DNA of 64,000 bases from Holophagales bacterium. Its GTDB lineage: Bacteria > Acidobacteriota > Thermoanaerobaculia > Multivoradales > Multivoraceae. Position 1 is the stretch's first letter. Every line of letters starts with the position of its first letter. Positions 1 to 8,559 of the stretch are shown here, in pieces. Below the pieces are notes generated by a model. It was given only the letters and a program-made list of their open reading frames with translations, was not told the origin of the DNA and ran no database searches. The position numbers and the translations under genes were made by a program. The stretch covers positions 1 through 64,000 of the forward strand of contig VXVC01000014.1 in assembly GCA_009836625.1 (NCBI GenBank). The letters are read 5' to 3'.

Positions 1-13
1 CGGCGATTTCGAC

Positions 14-55
14 GCCGCCTTCGGCGGCAGCGGGTCAGAAGACCCGCGCACCCAG
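14..55 (+). repeat. Double-hairpin dispersed repeat, class A
   Basis: A full-length copy of the window's repeat. A GC hairpin (arms GCCGCC and GGCGGC, loop TTC) is followed by a second hairpin (arms GCGGGTC and GACCCGC, loop AGAA) and the tail GCACCCAG. It lies 6 bases past the stop codon of the sulfatase gene, so on the sulfatase mRNA it is read as the reverse complement in the 3' untranslated region. No T-run follows, so it is not a standard intrinsic terminator. Confidence 0.85.
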
Positions 56-61
56 CGTTCT

Positions 62-1540
62 TCATCTGGCGTCGCCTCCGTGCTCGTCGACGAAGCGCCA
101 GTCGTGGCGGGTCTTCTCGTAGCCGGGGTTGATCGTCATCTCGCCGGCGCCGATCTCCTGGCGCCAGGCGGCGAGTTGCTGGAGGAGGCTGTCGGCCAAC
201 TCGGGCTTCTCCGCCGAGAGGTCGGTCATTTCGCCCGGATCGTCCACGAGGTTGAAGAGGCTGACCGCGGGGCCGACGCCGGCGATCGTGCCTTCGAACC
301 ACTCGATCAGCTTGTAGTCGCCCTGGCGAATCGCGCCGGCCGGCATGTAGCCGAGATGGTGGTAGTGCGGATAGTGGAAGTAGAGCGTGTCGCGGTCGAG
401 CGCGCCGCTTCCGTCGAGCACGGGCAGGAGGCTCAGGCCGTCGATGTCGGCGGGCAGTTCGTCGACGCTGAGGATGTCGGCGATCGTCGGGAAGAAGTCG
501 TCCGAGGTGATCAGGTCGTCGCTGGCGCTGCCGGGCTCCACGACCCCCGGCCACTTGACGGCCAGCGGCACGCGGATGCCGCCTTCCCAGATCATCGCCT
601 TGCCGCCGCGGAAGGGGTCCTGCGCCTGGAGCTGCTCGAAGCCGCCGTTGTCGGAGTAGAAGATGACGATCGTCCGCTCGGTCAGGCCGTGCTCCTCGAT
701 GCGGTCGAGGATCTGCCCGAAGCCGGTGTCCATCGTCTCGATCATCGCGCCCATGACCGGGTTGTTCACGGGGTCATCGGCGTCGGGCTTCGCCTCGTAC
801 TTGGCGGCCAGCTTCGGGTCCTCCAGCAGCGGTCGGTGCACGACGTGGTGGGTGACGTAGAGGAAGAACGGGTTGTCCCGGTTCGCGTCGAGGAAGGCGA
901 GCGACCGATCGGTGATCTCGCGGGCGTGGTGGGCGTCGGCGAGCGGGTCGTCCTCGTACTCGGGCTTGACGGTGGTCAGGACGTCGTCGAAGCCCTGCGA
1001 CTCGGGGTCCATCGGCCGGCCCGGTACGTACTCCTTGTCGACGTTCAGGTGCCACTTGCCGAAGTGGCCGGTGGCGTAGCCTTGGGACTTGAACAACTCG
1101 GCGATGGTGACCTCCTCGAGCGGCAGGCCGGGGACTTCGGCGGGTCGGAGGAGACGGGCGTACGGGTACGGGCTGCCGGGGATGTAGTCCGTGATCTGGA
1201 GGCGCGCGGGGTTCTTGCCGGTCATCAGGCTGGCGCGGGTCGGCGAACAGACGGGGTTGGCCGAGTAGGCGTTGGAGAACGTCATGCCGGCGGCGGCGAC
1301 GGCGTCGATGTTCGGGGTCTCGTAGAAGGTCGTGCCGTGGTAGCCGACCTGGTTCCAGGCGAGGTCGTCGGCGAGGAACAGGACGACGTTCCAGGGGGTG
1401 TCGGGGGTGTCGGTGGGCGGCGTGGCGTCGGGTGCGCATGACACCAGTGCAAACACGGCCAGAACCGGCGCTGCGCGCCGGATGCGGGTCAGAAGACCCG
1501 CGTACTGACCCGCGCACCCAGTGTGTGACTGCTGCTTCAC
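62..1540 (-). CDS. Cys-type sulfatase, predicted lipoprotein
   Basis: A secreted type I sulfatase (alkaline-phosphatase superfamily) of 492 residues that would hydrolyse sulfate esters. The signature CSPTRASLMTG is present with C98 as the residue converted to formylglycine; the N-terminal metal motif LADDL and later DNGG and GKWHL segments fit the family. A lipobox LVSC (C35) predicts lipoprotein anchoring. The start is the GTG at 1540, preceded by AGGAGG at proper spacing and 13 bases after the symporter stop; an ATG at 1591 would lie inside the symporter gene. It is the last gene of an operon with a symporter and TonB receptor, suggesting use of a sulfated substrate. Odd feature: residues 7-19, just before the hydrophobic signal core, are encoded by a copy of the dispersed repeat. 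The substrate cannot be read from sequence. Confidence 0.9.
   Translation of the reverse strand: MKQQSHTGCAGQYAGLLTRIRRAAPVLAVFALVSCAPDATPPTDTPDTPWNVVLFLADDLAWNQVGYHGTTFYETPNIDAVAAAGMTFSNAYSANPVCSPTRASLMTGKNPARLQITDYIPGSPYPYARLLRPAEVPGLPLEEVTIAELFKSQGYATGHFGKWHLNVDKEYVPGRPMDPESQGFDDVLTTVKPEYEDDPLADAHHAREITDRSLAFLDANRDNPFFLYVTHHVVHRPLLEDPKLAAKYEAKPDADDPVNNPVMGAMIETMDTGFGQILDRIEEHGLTERTIVIFYSDNGGFEQLQAQDPFRGGKAMIWEGGIRVPLAVKWPGVVEPGSASDDLITSDDFFPTIADILSVDELPADIDGLSLLPVLDGSGALDRDTLYFHYPHYHHLGYMPAGAIRQGDYKLIEWFEGTIAGVGPAVSLFNLVDDPGEMTDLSAEKPELADSLLQQLAAWRQEIGAGEMTINPGYEKTRHDWRFVDEHGGDAR
1485..1521 (+). repeat. Class A repeat variant inside sulfatase N-terminus
   Basis: It contains the hairpin with arms GCGGGTC and GACCCGC around AGAA, then a partial second GACCCGC arm and the tail GCACCCAG. 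It lacks the first GC hairpin. The whole element lies in the 5' coding part of the sulfatase gene, downstream of its GTG start, and is translated in frame. The same extended variant occurs in inverted orientation at 6991-7030. Confidence 0.75.
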
Positions 1541-1553
1541 TTTGCCACCCTCC

Positions 1554-3113
1554 TCAAGCCTCGCTTCGCTTCCGGTCCTTCCAACCAGCATAGGTCAGGT
1601 TCCTGTCCACGTCCCGCGCCGGGAAGAAGTAGCTCGCCGCCCAGGCGACGCCGAACAGGACGATGTGGCTGTAGACGCCGAGCATGTAGTTGTGCTGCGT
1701 GTAGTTGAGCGGCCCGAGGTCGAGCCAGATGCGCGGCTCTCCGCCGAGGCTGAACTCGGTCGAGGTGAGCAGGGCCACGGCGGTGAACAGGACGCACACG
1801 CCGATGCCGACGTAGAGGCCCTCCCTGTTCACGCGGGGCACGAAGATGCCAAGCAGGAACATCCCCGCGATGCCGCCCGAGAAGATCGCATAGAGCGCGA
1901 ACACGGTCGCCAGCACGCCGGCGTCGCCGGCGGCGACGTAGATCAGCGCGACGACGATCGAGCCGAGGCCCGACAGCGTGACGACGATCTTCCCCACGCG
2001 CACTCGCTGCAGCTCCGAGCTCCGTGGCCGCAGCTTCTTGTAGTAGTCGTCGACCGCGACCGCGGCCAGGCAGTTGAGGTCCGAGTCGAGCGACGAGATC
2101 GCGGCGGCGAGCAGCGCCGCGATGATCAGCCCGATGACGCCCACCGGCATCTCGTTCAGGATGAAGTGCGGGAACACGGCGTCGGCGCGCAGGCCGTCGG
2201 GCAGTGACGCCTGGCCCTGGTAGAAGGCGTAGAGCGCCGTGCCGATGAACATGAACAGCACCCACACCGGCACCACCATCAGCACGCCGCCGATCGAGGC
2301 CCGGATCGCTTCCTTGTCCGACCTGGCCGTAAGGTAGCGCTGCACCATCGTCTGGTCGGTGCCGTACTTCTGGACGGCGTAGAAGATGCCGTTGATCGCC
2401 ATCACCCAGAAGGTCAGCTCGACCAGGTTCCAGTCGAACGAGCCGAGGCTCACCTTGTTCTCGGCGGCCGCGATCGTGAACACCTGGCCGAGGCCGCCGT
2501 CGAGCTTGACCGCGATGACGAGCAGGGTGACGAGTCCACCCAGGATGAGGAGCACGCCCTGGATCACGTCGAGCCAGATGACCGCCTCCATCCCGCCGAG
2601 GAGGGTCACGACGGTCACCACCAGGCCGAGCACCAGGACCACCGTCACAACGCCGATGCCGGTCATGCTGGAGACCGCCAGCGCCAGCAGGAAGAACACC
2701 GAGCCCATGCCCGCGAACTGCGCCAGCACGAAGGCCAGCGAGGCGTAGAGCCGGGCCAGGTAGCCGAACCGCCGCTCGAAGTACTCGTAGGCGCTGAGGC
2801 CGATGACCTTGCGGTACATCGGCACGATGAAGCCGATGCCGAGCAGCACGACGATCGGCACCATCAGCCCCTGCACCAGGCGCACCCAGTTGCCGGCGAA
2901 GCCGTCGCCCGGGTAGGCCAGGAACGTGATGCTGCTGATCAGCGTCGCGAAGATCGACAGGCCGATCGCCCACACCGGCACGTTGCGGCCGGCAGCGAAG
3001 TACTTCGCCGTCGTCGACTGGGCCTTCGCGAAGCGGACGCCGACCCCGACCGACAGGACGAGGCTCGCCCCGATGATCAGGTAGTCGACGAAGTGGAGGG
3101 ACGGCGTGTCCAC
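1554..3113 (-). CDS. Sodium:solute symporter (SSS family)
   Basis: An inner-membrane secondary transporter of 519 residues with about 13-14 hydrophobic segments, expected to import a small solute with Na+. Family marks seen: the N-terminal YLIIGASLVLSVGVGV helix followed by KYFAAGRNVP, the FLAYPGDGF segment, and the AAAISSLDSDLN stretch near residue 345, which matches the SSS consensus. The start is the GTG at 3113, 13 bases after the TonB receptor stop; its stop is 13 bases before the sulfatase GTG. Gene order receptor, symporter, sulfatase suggests outer-membrane capture, periplasmic desulfation and inner-membrane uptake of one compound class. Related SSS proteins carry sugars, amino acids or sialic acid, so the substrate is open. 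Confidence 0.88.
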   Translation of the reverse strand: MDTPSLHFVDYLIIGASLVLSVGVGVRFAKAQSTTAKYFAAGRNVPVWAIGLSIFATLISSITFLAYPGDGFAGNWVRLVQGLMVPIVVLLGIGFIVPMYRKVIGLSAYEYFERRFGYLARLYASLAFVLAQFAGMGSVFFLLALAVSSMTGIGVVTVVLVLGLVVTVVTLLGGMEAVIWLDVIQGVLLILGGLVTLLVIAVKLDGGLGQVFTIAAAENKVSLGSFDWNLVELTFWVMAINGIFYAVQKYGTDQTMVQRYLTARSDKEAIRASIGGVLMVVPVWVLFMFIGTALYAFYQGQASLPDGLRADAVFPHFILNEMPVGVIGLIIAALLAAAISSLDSDLNCLAAVAVDDYYKKLRPRSSELQRVRVGKIVVTLSGLGSIVVALIYVAAGDAGVLATVFALYAIFSGGIAGMFLLGIFVPRVNREGLYVGIGVCVLFTAVALLTSTEFSLGGEPRIWLDLGPLNYTQHNYMLGVYSHIVLFGVAWAASYFFPARDVDRNLTYAGWKDRKRSEA

Positions 3114-3126
3114 TCCCTAGCGCAAC

Positions 3127-5892
3127 CTAGAAAGACCAGCGCATGCCGGCGTTGAAGGTCCGGCCGGTGATGTCGTACTGGGAAGCGCGGCTCGCGATGC
3201 CCCGGTAGAGGTAGACCACCTCTTCCGTCAGGTTGTTGGCCTGCAGGAACAGCTCGAGACCGCTGTCGAAGAGGTAGGTGAAGGAGTAGTCGAGGTACAT
3301 CGCCGAGTCGTTCCACTCGTCCGAGCCGGCCTCGTCGCCGACCTCGCTCAGCCACCTGCCGCTCGTGTTCAGGGCGAGCCGCGTGAGGATCCGGTTCTTC
3401 TCGTAGATGAGCGCGAGGTTGCCCATCGTCTCCCTCTGTTCCGGCAGCACGTTGATGTCGTCCCGGTCGGTCTGCTCGCCCAGGTCGATGCTCATCACGT
3501 CGGTGTACGTGAAGTTCGCGTAGATGCCGAAGCCGGAATCCCAGTGCTGCTGCCAGGCGACTTCGAAGCCCATCAGGTCCGCGTTGCCGCCGTTGACCGG
3601 CTGCTCCACGTCGAAGCCGTCGAACTCCCCGCCGCGCTGGGTCGTCGCGGTGATGAAGTTGAAGTCGTCGATGCTCTTGAAGAACACGCCGCCGGAGATG
3701 ATGCCGACGTTGTCGAAGAAGCGCTCGACCAGGAAGTCGAGGTTGTTCGCGAGCGCCGGGTCGAGGTGCGGGTTGCCGCGGATGATCTCCTCGTCGTCCG
3801 TGTGGGTGTAGGAGAACGGCATGGAATCCCAGAAGTTGGGCCGGGCCATGCTGCGCGTGAAGGCGGCTCGCACGAGCGTCTCGTCCGACACGGCGTAGCG
3901 GAACTGCAGGTTGGGATAGACGAAGTCGTAGGACCGCGACACGCTCTCCTGCGTGTTCCTGAGCACGTCGTCGTCGTTGACGACGAGGTTCGCCGCCGAG
4001 TAGTCGAGGTCGTTGAACTCGCCGCGGAGGCCGAAGAGCATCGTCAGCTTTCCGTACTGCTGAGTGGTCATCGCGTAGGCGCTGGTGATGTCCTCCTCGG
4101 CGTTGTACGGCTCGCCGAGGTTCACGTCGTTGCGCACTTCCTCGACGAACCCGTTCGGGCCCTGGTTGCCGTAGAAGAAGGAGCGGAAACCCGAGCGGTT
4201 GTACTGCTGGCCGAGGTTGTAGCCGCCCTCGGTGAGGTTCGTGCCGCCAGCCTCGAACTGGTCGAGGAACAGGTTGTCGCCCTTCCACTTCCACTTCGAG
4301 CGGAGGTCGGCGCGATCCTTCTGCAGCGCGCGGACCTTCACGCCCAGCTTGAACTCGCCAGTATCGCTGCCCCACTGCATCGGCCGGGTCAGATCGACCT
4401 TGGCGGTGTCGATCGTGCTGGTCGTGTTTTCGAACTTCTCGTCCACGGCGTCGAACTCGAAGATGCCGCTGTTGTGAATGTCCTGCCTGGTCGAATCCCA
4501 ACCCGGCGCCTTGCCGCCGATGTCGGTCACGTTCAGGTCGAACCCGCGAGCCTGGAACTCCGGCTTGAGCTGCCCCTCCGGCTTCTTGGTGAAGGCGGAA
4601 CTCGTGGACAGGCTGAAGTCGAGCACGGACTGCCCCAACCGGTGCTCCCCGCTAACGCTGTAGGCCGTGATCTCCTGCTCCTCGAGACGATCGTGCAGGG
4701 ACTTCACCAACCGCAGACCCTCGACCTCCGTCGGGCTGATGTACTTGCCCTTGTCCCAGCGAATCCGCGTGATCTGCCGGTCCTGGTCGTCTTCGCGGTA
4801 GTTCTGGACCACGGCGAAGTCGAGCTTGTGGTTGTCGTTGATCCGCACCTCGAGGCGCGCGTTGGCGCCGTAGCGGTCGCGGTCGTTGGCCGAAAACTGC
4901 GCCTCCGTGTTGGTCAGCGCGTAGGGGATCTCGACGCCGCCGACGGTGTCCTCGCTCCCCCACTTGTGCTCGTTGTTGTGGCGTTCGGCCGCGGTGCGCG
5001 CGAAGTTGACGCCGATCGAGAATCCGAGGTTGTCGTTCGCGCCCCCCACGGTCGAGTAGTTGAACGCCGACCGCGAGTGCGTGCCGTCGGCGATCGAGTT
5101 GTCGCCGAAGCCCAGGGTGAAGTTGGTCACGCCGTCCGGCTGGTCGAACGCGCTCCGCGTCTTCAGGTTGACCGCTCCGCCGACCGAGTCGGCGTCCATG
5201 TCCGGCGTCAGGACCTTGGTCACCTCGATGCCGGTCAACTGAGCGGCCGAGATGACGTCGAGCTCGACCATACGATTCGCACTGTTCGAGTACGCCACCT
5301 GCTGGCCGTTGATCGTGATGTTCGTCATCGCCGACGGGGTGCCGCGCATGGAGACAAACCGGCCTTCACCGTTGTCCCGCTGAATGGCGACGCCGCTGAC
5401 GCGCTGCAGGACTTCCGCCGTGTTCAGGTCCGGGAAGCTCTGGATCTGCTCTTCGGACAGAACGGTCTTGATGTTGATCGCCTGCTTCTGCTCGTTGAGC
5501 GCCTTGCTCTGCCCGAACCGGACCGCCTGAACGACGATCTCCTCGGCGAACTCGTAGCGGGCGTCCAGCTCGATCGCCAGGGAGACCGTCTCCCCGGCCG
5601 CGACCGTGACGCTGGCCTCGAAGTCCTCGAACCCGACGTAGTTCACGTCGAGCGTGTAGTCGCCGGCCGCCACGCCGTCGAGCCTGTAGCGGCCGTCACT
5701 GCCCGACAGGGTGCGGTGGGGAGTGTCTCGGAGCGACACCTCCGCGCCCGGGAGCAGGGCTCCGGATTCCTTCTCGGTGATCGTCCCCTGGACGGACGGT
5801 CCGTTCTGCGCCCAGGCGGCCCCGGCGCAGAGGAGGACAGCCAGGGCCGCGACACCGGTGTACGTCAAGCGAACCGTGGATCTCTGTCTCAT
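3127..5892 (-). CDS. TonB-dependent receptor with carboxypeptidase-regulatory domain
   Basis: An outer-membrane active-transport receptor of 921 residues. After a signal peptide ending near WAQ come a carboxypeptidase-regulatory-like domain (VQGTITEKESGALLPGAEV, about residues 33-110), a TonB-box-like EEIVVQA segment, the plug domain with RVSGVAIQRDNGEGRFVSMR, and a long barrel ending in the aromatic GMRWSF. The plug resembles the TonB-Xanth-Caul subfamily often linked to glycan uptake. The start is the ATG at 5892 with GGAGG about 9 bases upstream; more upstream starts have no such site. First gene of the receptor-symporter-sulfatase operon. The 208 bases upstream (5893-6100) hold no gene and no clear promoter could be chosen. 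Confidence 0.92.
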   Translation of the reverse strand: MRQRSTVRLTYTGVAALAVLLCAGAAWAQNGPSVQGTITEKESGALLPGAEVSLRDTPHRTLSGSDGRYRLDGVAAGDYTLDVNYVGFEDFEASVTVAAGETVSLAIELDARYEFAEEIVVQAVRFGQSKALNEQKQAINIKTVLSEEQIQSFPDLNTAEVLQRVSGVAIQRDNGEGRFVSMRGTPSAMTNITINGQQVAYSNSANRMVELDVISAAQLTGIEVTKVLTPDMDADSVGGAVNLKTRSAFDQPDGVTNFTLGFGDNSIADGTHSRSAFNYSTVGGANDNLGFSIGVNFARTAAERHNNEHKWGSEDTVGGVEIPYALTNTEAQFSANDRDRYGANARLEVRINDNHKLDFAVVQNYREDDQDRQITRIRWDKGKYISPTEVEGLRLVKSLHDRLEEQEITAYSVSGEHRLGQSVLDFSLSTSSAFTKKPEGQLKPEFQARGFDLNVTDIGGKAPGWDSTRQDIHNSGIFEFDAVDEKFENTTSTIDTAKVDLTRPMQWGSDTGEFKLGVKVRALQKDRADLRSKWKWKGDNLFLDQFEAGGTNLTEGGYNLGQQYNRSGFRSFFYGNQGPNGFVEEVRNDVNLGEPYNAEEDITSAYAMTTQQYGKLTMLFGLRGEFNDLDYSAANLVVNDDDVLRNTQESVSRSYDFVYPNLQFRYAVSDETLVRAAFTRSMARPNFWDSMPFSYTHTDDEEIIRGNPHLDPALANNLDFLVERFFDNVGIISGGVFFKSIDDFNFITATTQRGGEFDGFDVEQPVNGGNADLMGFEVAWQQHWDSGFGIYANFTYTDVMSIDLGEQTDRDDINVLPEQRETMGNLALIYEKNRILTRLALNTSGRWLSEVGDEAGSDEWNDSAMYLDYSFTYLFDSGLELFLQANNLTEEVVYLYRGIASRASQYDITGRTFNAGMRWSF

Positions 5893-6100
5893 GGCGCAAT
5901 CTCCCTCCGAGATGGTGAAAAGAACACTCACCCGCACGCTTGGAAGCGGGTGCGAATCGGCTTGGAGGGGCGCTACCTGTGAGGAGGCCACAACGTCTAA
6001 CGCTGTTCCAACAAGCTAGCACACGGCCCCGTCCCGGGTGCCGGGAAGGCGCTGGGATCCAACGGGCTGGATACTGGCGGGTGTTCTTGAAGCCGCGGAT

Positions 6101-6919
6101 TCAGGGAGCGAGCGACCTCGCGACGCGGAAGCCGATGAAGTAGCTGCGGAACTGTGAGTAGATCTTCAGCCGCATCGCCGAGCGCAGGTAGGCGGGGCCG
6201 CCGTTGTAGGCGCCGCCGCGGGTGACGCGGCCCACGCAGTCGCCGTCGAGCCAGGCGCTGCCGTCGTTCGGGGCGCCCTCGTAGCTGTCGTTCCAGCAGT
6301 CGGCGGTCCACTCCCAGACGTTGCCGTGGGCGTCGTGGAGCCCGAACGGGTTCGGCGCGAACGAGCCGGTCGGCGCCGTGTAGCGGTGACCGTCGTCGGG
6401 CCAGCCGTGGTCCTGCTCGCCGTTGCCGTGCGCTGCGCTCGGTTCGTCGCCCCAGCTATAGCGGGTCGAGCTCCCGCCACGGGCAGCGTACTCCCACTCG
6501 GCCTCGCTGGGCAGACGGTAGGTCTCGCCCGTGACGGCGGTCAGCCAGAAGACGTAGGCGCGCGCGTTGTCCCAGTTCGCGTTGAGCACGGGATAGCTGC
6601 CGCGGCCGCGGCCCTCGTCTCCCACGTCGTAGCCCTCGCAGCCGCCGGCCGCGACGCAGGCGTCCCATTCCTCGAAGGTCACCTCGCGGACGCCGATCGC
6701 GAAGGGCTCGGCGATCGTCACTTCGTGCGCCGGGCCCTCGTCCTCGTAGCGGCCCGCCTCGTCCGTCGGCGAGCCCATGCGGAACGAGCCAGCCGGCACG
6801 ACGACCATCTCCGGGCAGACGTCGCAGTCGTGGAAGGTGGTGCCCGGGTCGGGCTGGGCCTGGGCCGCTGCGGCGGCGAACAGGAGGCTGAGCGCTGGAA
6901 GCGCTAACGGGGACCGCAT
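6101..6919 (-). CDS. SUMF1/FGE-fold secreted protein, lacking catalytic cysteines
   Basis: A secreted 272-residue protein of the formylglycine-generating-enzyme sulfatase-modifying fold. Seen: a signal peptide ending near AQAQ, MVVVPAGSFRMGS at the domain start, YRLPSEAEWEYAARGG, NPFGLHDAHGNVWEWTADCW and the C-terminal IGFRVARS. True FGE carries a cysteine pair in the segment after RGGS; here the segment reads RGGAYNGGPAYLRSAMR, without either cysteine. It should therefore bind rather than oxidise, and is probably not the maturase of the nearby sulfatase. The start is the ATG at 6919, preceded by GGGAG. It is transcribed alone, upstream of the sulfatase operon. Similar folds act in sugar or peptide binding and in non-heme iron enzymes; which applies is unknown. 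Confidence 0.88.
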   Translation of the reverse strand: MRSPLALPALSLLFAAAAAQAQPDPGTTFHDCDVCPEMVVVPAGSFRMGSPTDEAGRYEDEGPAHEVTIAEPFAIGVREVTFEEWDACVAAGGCEGYDVGDEGRGRGSYPVLNANWDNARAYVFWLTAVTGETYRLPSEAEWEYAARGGSSTRYSWGDEPSAAHGNGEQDHGWPDDGHRYTAPTGSFAPNPFGLHDAHGNVWEWTADCWNDSYEGAPNDGSAWLDGDCVGRVTRGGAYNGGPAYLRSAMRLKIYSQFRSYFIGFRVARSLAP

Positions 6920-6990
6920 GCTTCTCCCGAGTCGACGGGCTGGGATCGAAACTGCCTGAGGTCATCGTAACGCCCAGAGGCGGCGGCGCT

Positions 6991-7144
6991 CTGGGTGCGC
7001 GGGGCTGGGTACGCGGGTCTTCTGACCCGCCCATCGGCCGGAGCCGCGAAGCGGCGGAGGCCGGAGAATGTAGCCGCCGGCTTCGCCGGCGACGACTTCA
7101 ACGCCGCCTTCGGCGGCAGCGGGTCAGAAGACCCGCGCACCCAG
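6991..7144. repeat. Composite inverted pair of dispersed repeats
   Basis: Two class A copies face each other: a minus-oriented extended variant at 6991-7030 and a plus-oriented full copy at about 7103-7144. The 70 bases between hold further GC hairpins (for example GCCGGC, TTC, GCCGGC at about 7075-7089). Both outer ends are the tail, CTGGGTGC on the left and GCACCCAG on the right, so the unit has terminal inverted repeats like a small non-autonomous element. It fills the divergent gap between the SUMF1-fold gene and the DsbA-fold gene. No open reading frame of its own and no target-site duplication was identified. Confidence 0.8.
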
Positions 7145-7185
7145 AGATAGCCTCGCCGTTCTGCGACCACACCACGAGGAAAGCC

Positions 7186-8559
7186 ATGTCGATCAAGTCC
7201 TTCGCCTCGAAGCAGTTCTCCACGCACCTGCTGGACGAGCGCAGGCGGGACAAAGCGCGGGCGCGGGCCGAGCGGGAACGCCGCCGCAAGGGGGAGCCTC
7301 ACCGGATCGAGTTCTTCCACCAAGTCGACGATCCGTATTCGCATCTCCTGGCGCAGGCGCTGGTGAAGCTCCAGGAGCGCTACGACGTCGACGTGGTGAC
7401 CTGGCTGGTCGAGCCGCCGGAGGACTGGGCGGCGCCTGCGCGGGCGCTGCTGGAGTCGTACTCGCTTGTGGACGCGCGGCGGTTGGCGGAGAAGGCCGGC
7501 TTTCATGTGACGTCGGCGGAGCCGCCGGACGCGGAGCTGGTACTCAGCGTGCAGCGGCAACTGACGGCGACGTTGGAGGCGCCGGAAGAGCCCGGGTCGG
7601 CGGCGACTCTGGAGGCGGCTGTCGCGTTGGGCATGGGATTGTGGAGTGGCGAGCCCGTTGCGGCGGGCGAGGGCACGGCGACGGACGCAACGCTCCAGGC
7701 CGCGGTCCGCGCCGGCACGGAACGGCGCGCCGATCTTGGCCACTATCTGGGCGGGACCTGCTTCTATGGTGGTGAGTGGACCTGGGGGATTGATCGGCTT
7801 GCGTATCTGGAGGAGCGGCTTGCCGATCTGGGGGCGGAGATTCCGCCTGCGGCGGATGCCGGCCAGAGGGCCGGCGCACCGACGGAAGACGCACCGACGG
7901 GAGGCGCGCCGATCTACGCGCAGCCGCGGCTGCTCGAGGAGCCGGTGCCGGCCGACGCCCTCGAAGCAACGGACCTTCCCGACCTCCACTTCTTCGCGTC
8001 GTTCCGGAGCCCGTACACCTGGATCTCGACCGCACGGGTGATCCGGCTCGCCGAGGCGTTCGGGGTCAACCTGCGCATCCGTTTCGTCCTGCCGATGGTC
8101 ATGCGCGGCCTGCCGGTGAAGAAGTCAAAGCGCGTGTACATCCTGCTCGACGCTGCGCGCGAGGCGCGGCGGAACGGCGTTCAGTTCGGGCCCATCTCCG
8201 ACCCGGTCGGCAAGCCGGTGGAGCGCGGCTACTCGCTGCTGCCTTGGGCGATCGAGCAGGGCCGAGGCATCGAGTACTTCCGGTCGTTCATGACCCTGGC
8301 TTTTTCACAGGCGGTCGATGCGGGTTCGGACCGGGGGTTGCGGCGGATCGTCGAGGAGGCCGGGCTGGACTGGACCGAGGGTCGCGGCTACCTGGGCGAC
8401 CCGACCTGGCGGGAGGAGGCGGAGCGGAACCGGGAGGAGCTGTTCGATCTCGGGCTGTGGGGTGTGCCGTCGTTCCGGGTGGGGTCGGTCGCCACGTGGG
8501 GGCAGGATCGGTTGTGGGTGCTGGAGGATGAGTACCGGCGGCTCACCAGCGGTAGTTGA
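7186..8559 (+). CDS. Tandem DsbA/HCCA-isomerase thioredoxin-fold protein
   Basis: A 457-residue cytoplasmic protein with two thioredoxin-like halves of the DsbA/2-hydroxychromene-2-carboxylate isomerase (GST-kappa-like) family. The first begins near residue 38 (RIEFFHQVDDPYSHLLAQAL), the second near residue 264 (LHFFASFRSPYTWISTARVI). The S-P-Y motif of the second half fits the glutathione- or substrate-binding loop of HCCA isomerases; neither half has CxxC, so disulfide chemistry is unlikely. The C-terminus GLWGVPSFRVG holds the cis-proline typical of the fold. The linker between halves, about residues 225-240, is Ala/Pro/Thr/Gly-rich and partly encoded by a class B repeat. Its end overlaps the convergent propeller-TonB gene by 17 bases. 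The ATG at 7186 follows only a weak Shine-Dalgarno. Substrate unknown. Confidence 0.82.
   Translation: MSIKSFASKQFSTHLLDERRRDKARARAERERRRKGEPHRIEFFHQVDDPYSHLLAQALVKLQERYDVDVVTWLVEPPEDWAAPARALLESYSLVDARRLAEKAGFHVTSAEPPDAELVLSVQRQLTATLEAPEEPGSAATLEAAVALGMGLWSGEPVAAGEGTATDATLQAAVRAGTERRADLGHYLGGTCFYGGEWTWGIDRLAYLEERLADLGAEIPPAADAGQRAGAPTEDAPTGGAPIYAQPRLLEEPVPADALEATDLPDLHFFASFRSPYTWISTARVIRLAEAFGVNLRIRFVLPMVMRGLPVKKSKRVYILLDAAREARRNGVQFGPISDPVGKPVERGYSLLPWAIEQGRGIEYFRSFMTLAFSQAVDAGSDRGLRRIVEEAGLDWTEGRGYLGDPTWREEAERNREELFDLGLWGVPSFRVGSVATWGQDRLWVLEDEYRRLTSGS
7858..7883 (+). repeat. Class B repeat inside a coding linker
   Basis: The hairpin arms are GCCGGCC and GGCCGGC around AGAG, followed by the tail GCACCGAC. 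It is nearly identical to the intergenic copy at 21989-22014. Here it is in frame within the inter-domain linker of the thioredoxin-fold gene, followed by two shorter GCACCGACGG- and GCGCCGAT-like echoes. Confidence 0.75.

Noticed and set aside
1541..1591. Upstream ATG at 1591 as sulfatase start
   Set aside because: It lies inside the symporter gene, while the GTG at 1540 has AGGAGG at good spacing and directly follows the symporter stop.
6101..6919. Catalytic formylglycine-generating enzyme
   Set aside because: The cysteine pair of the active site is absent in the aligned segment.
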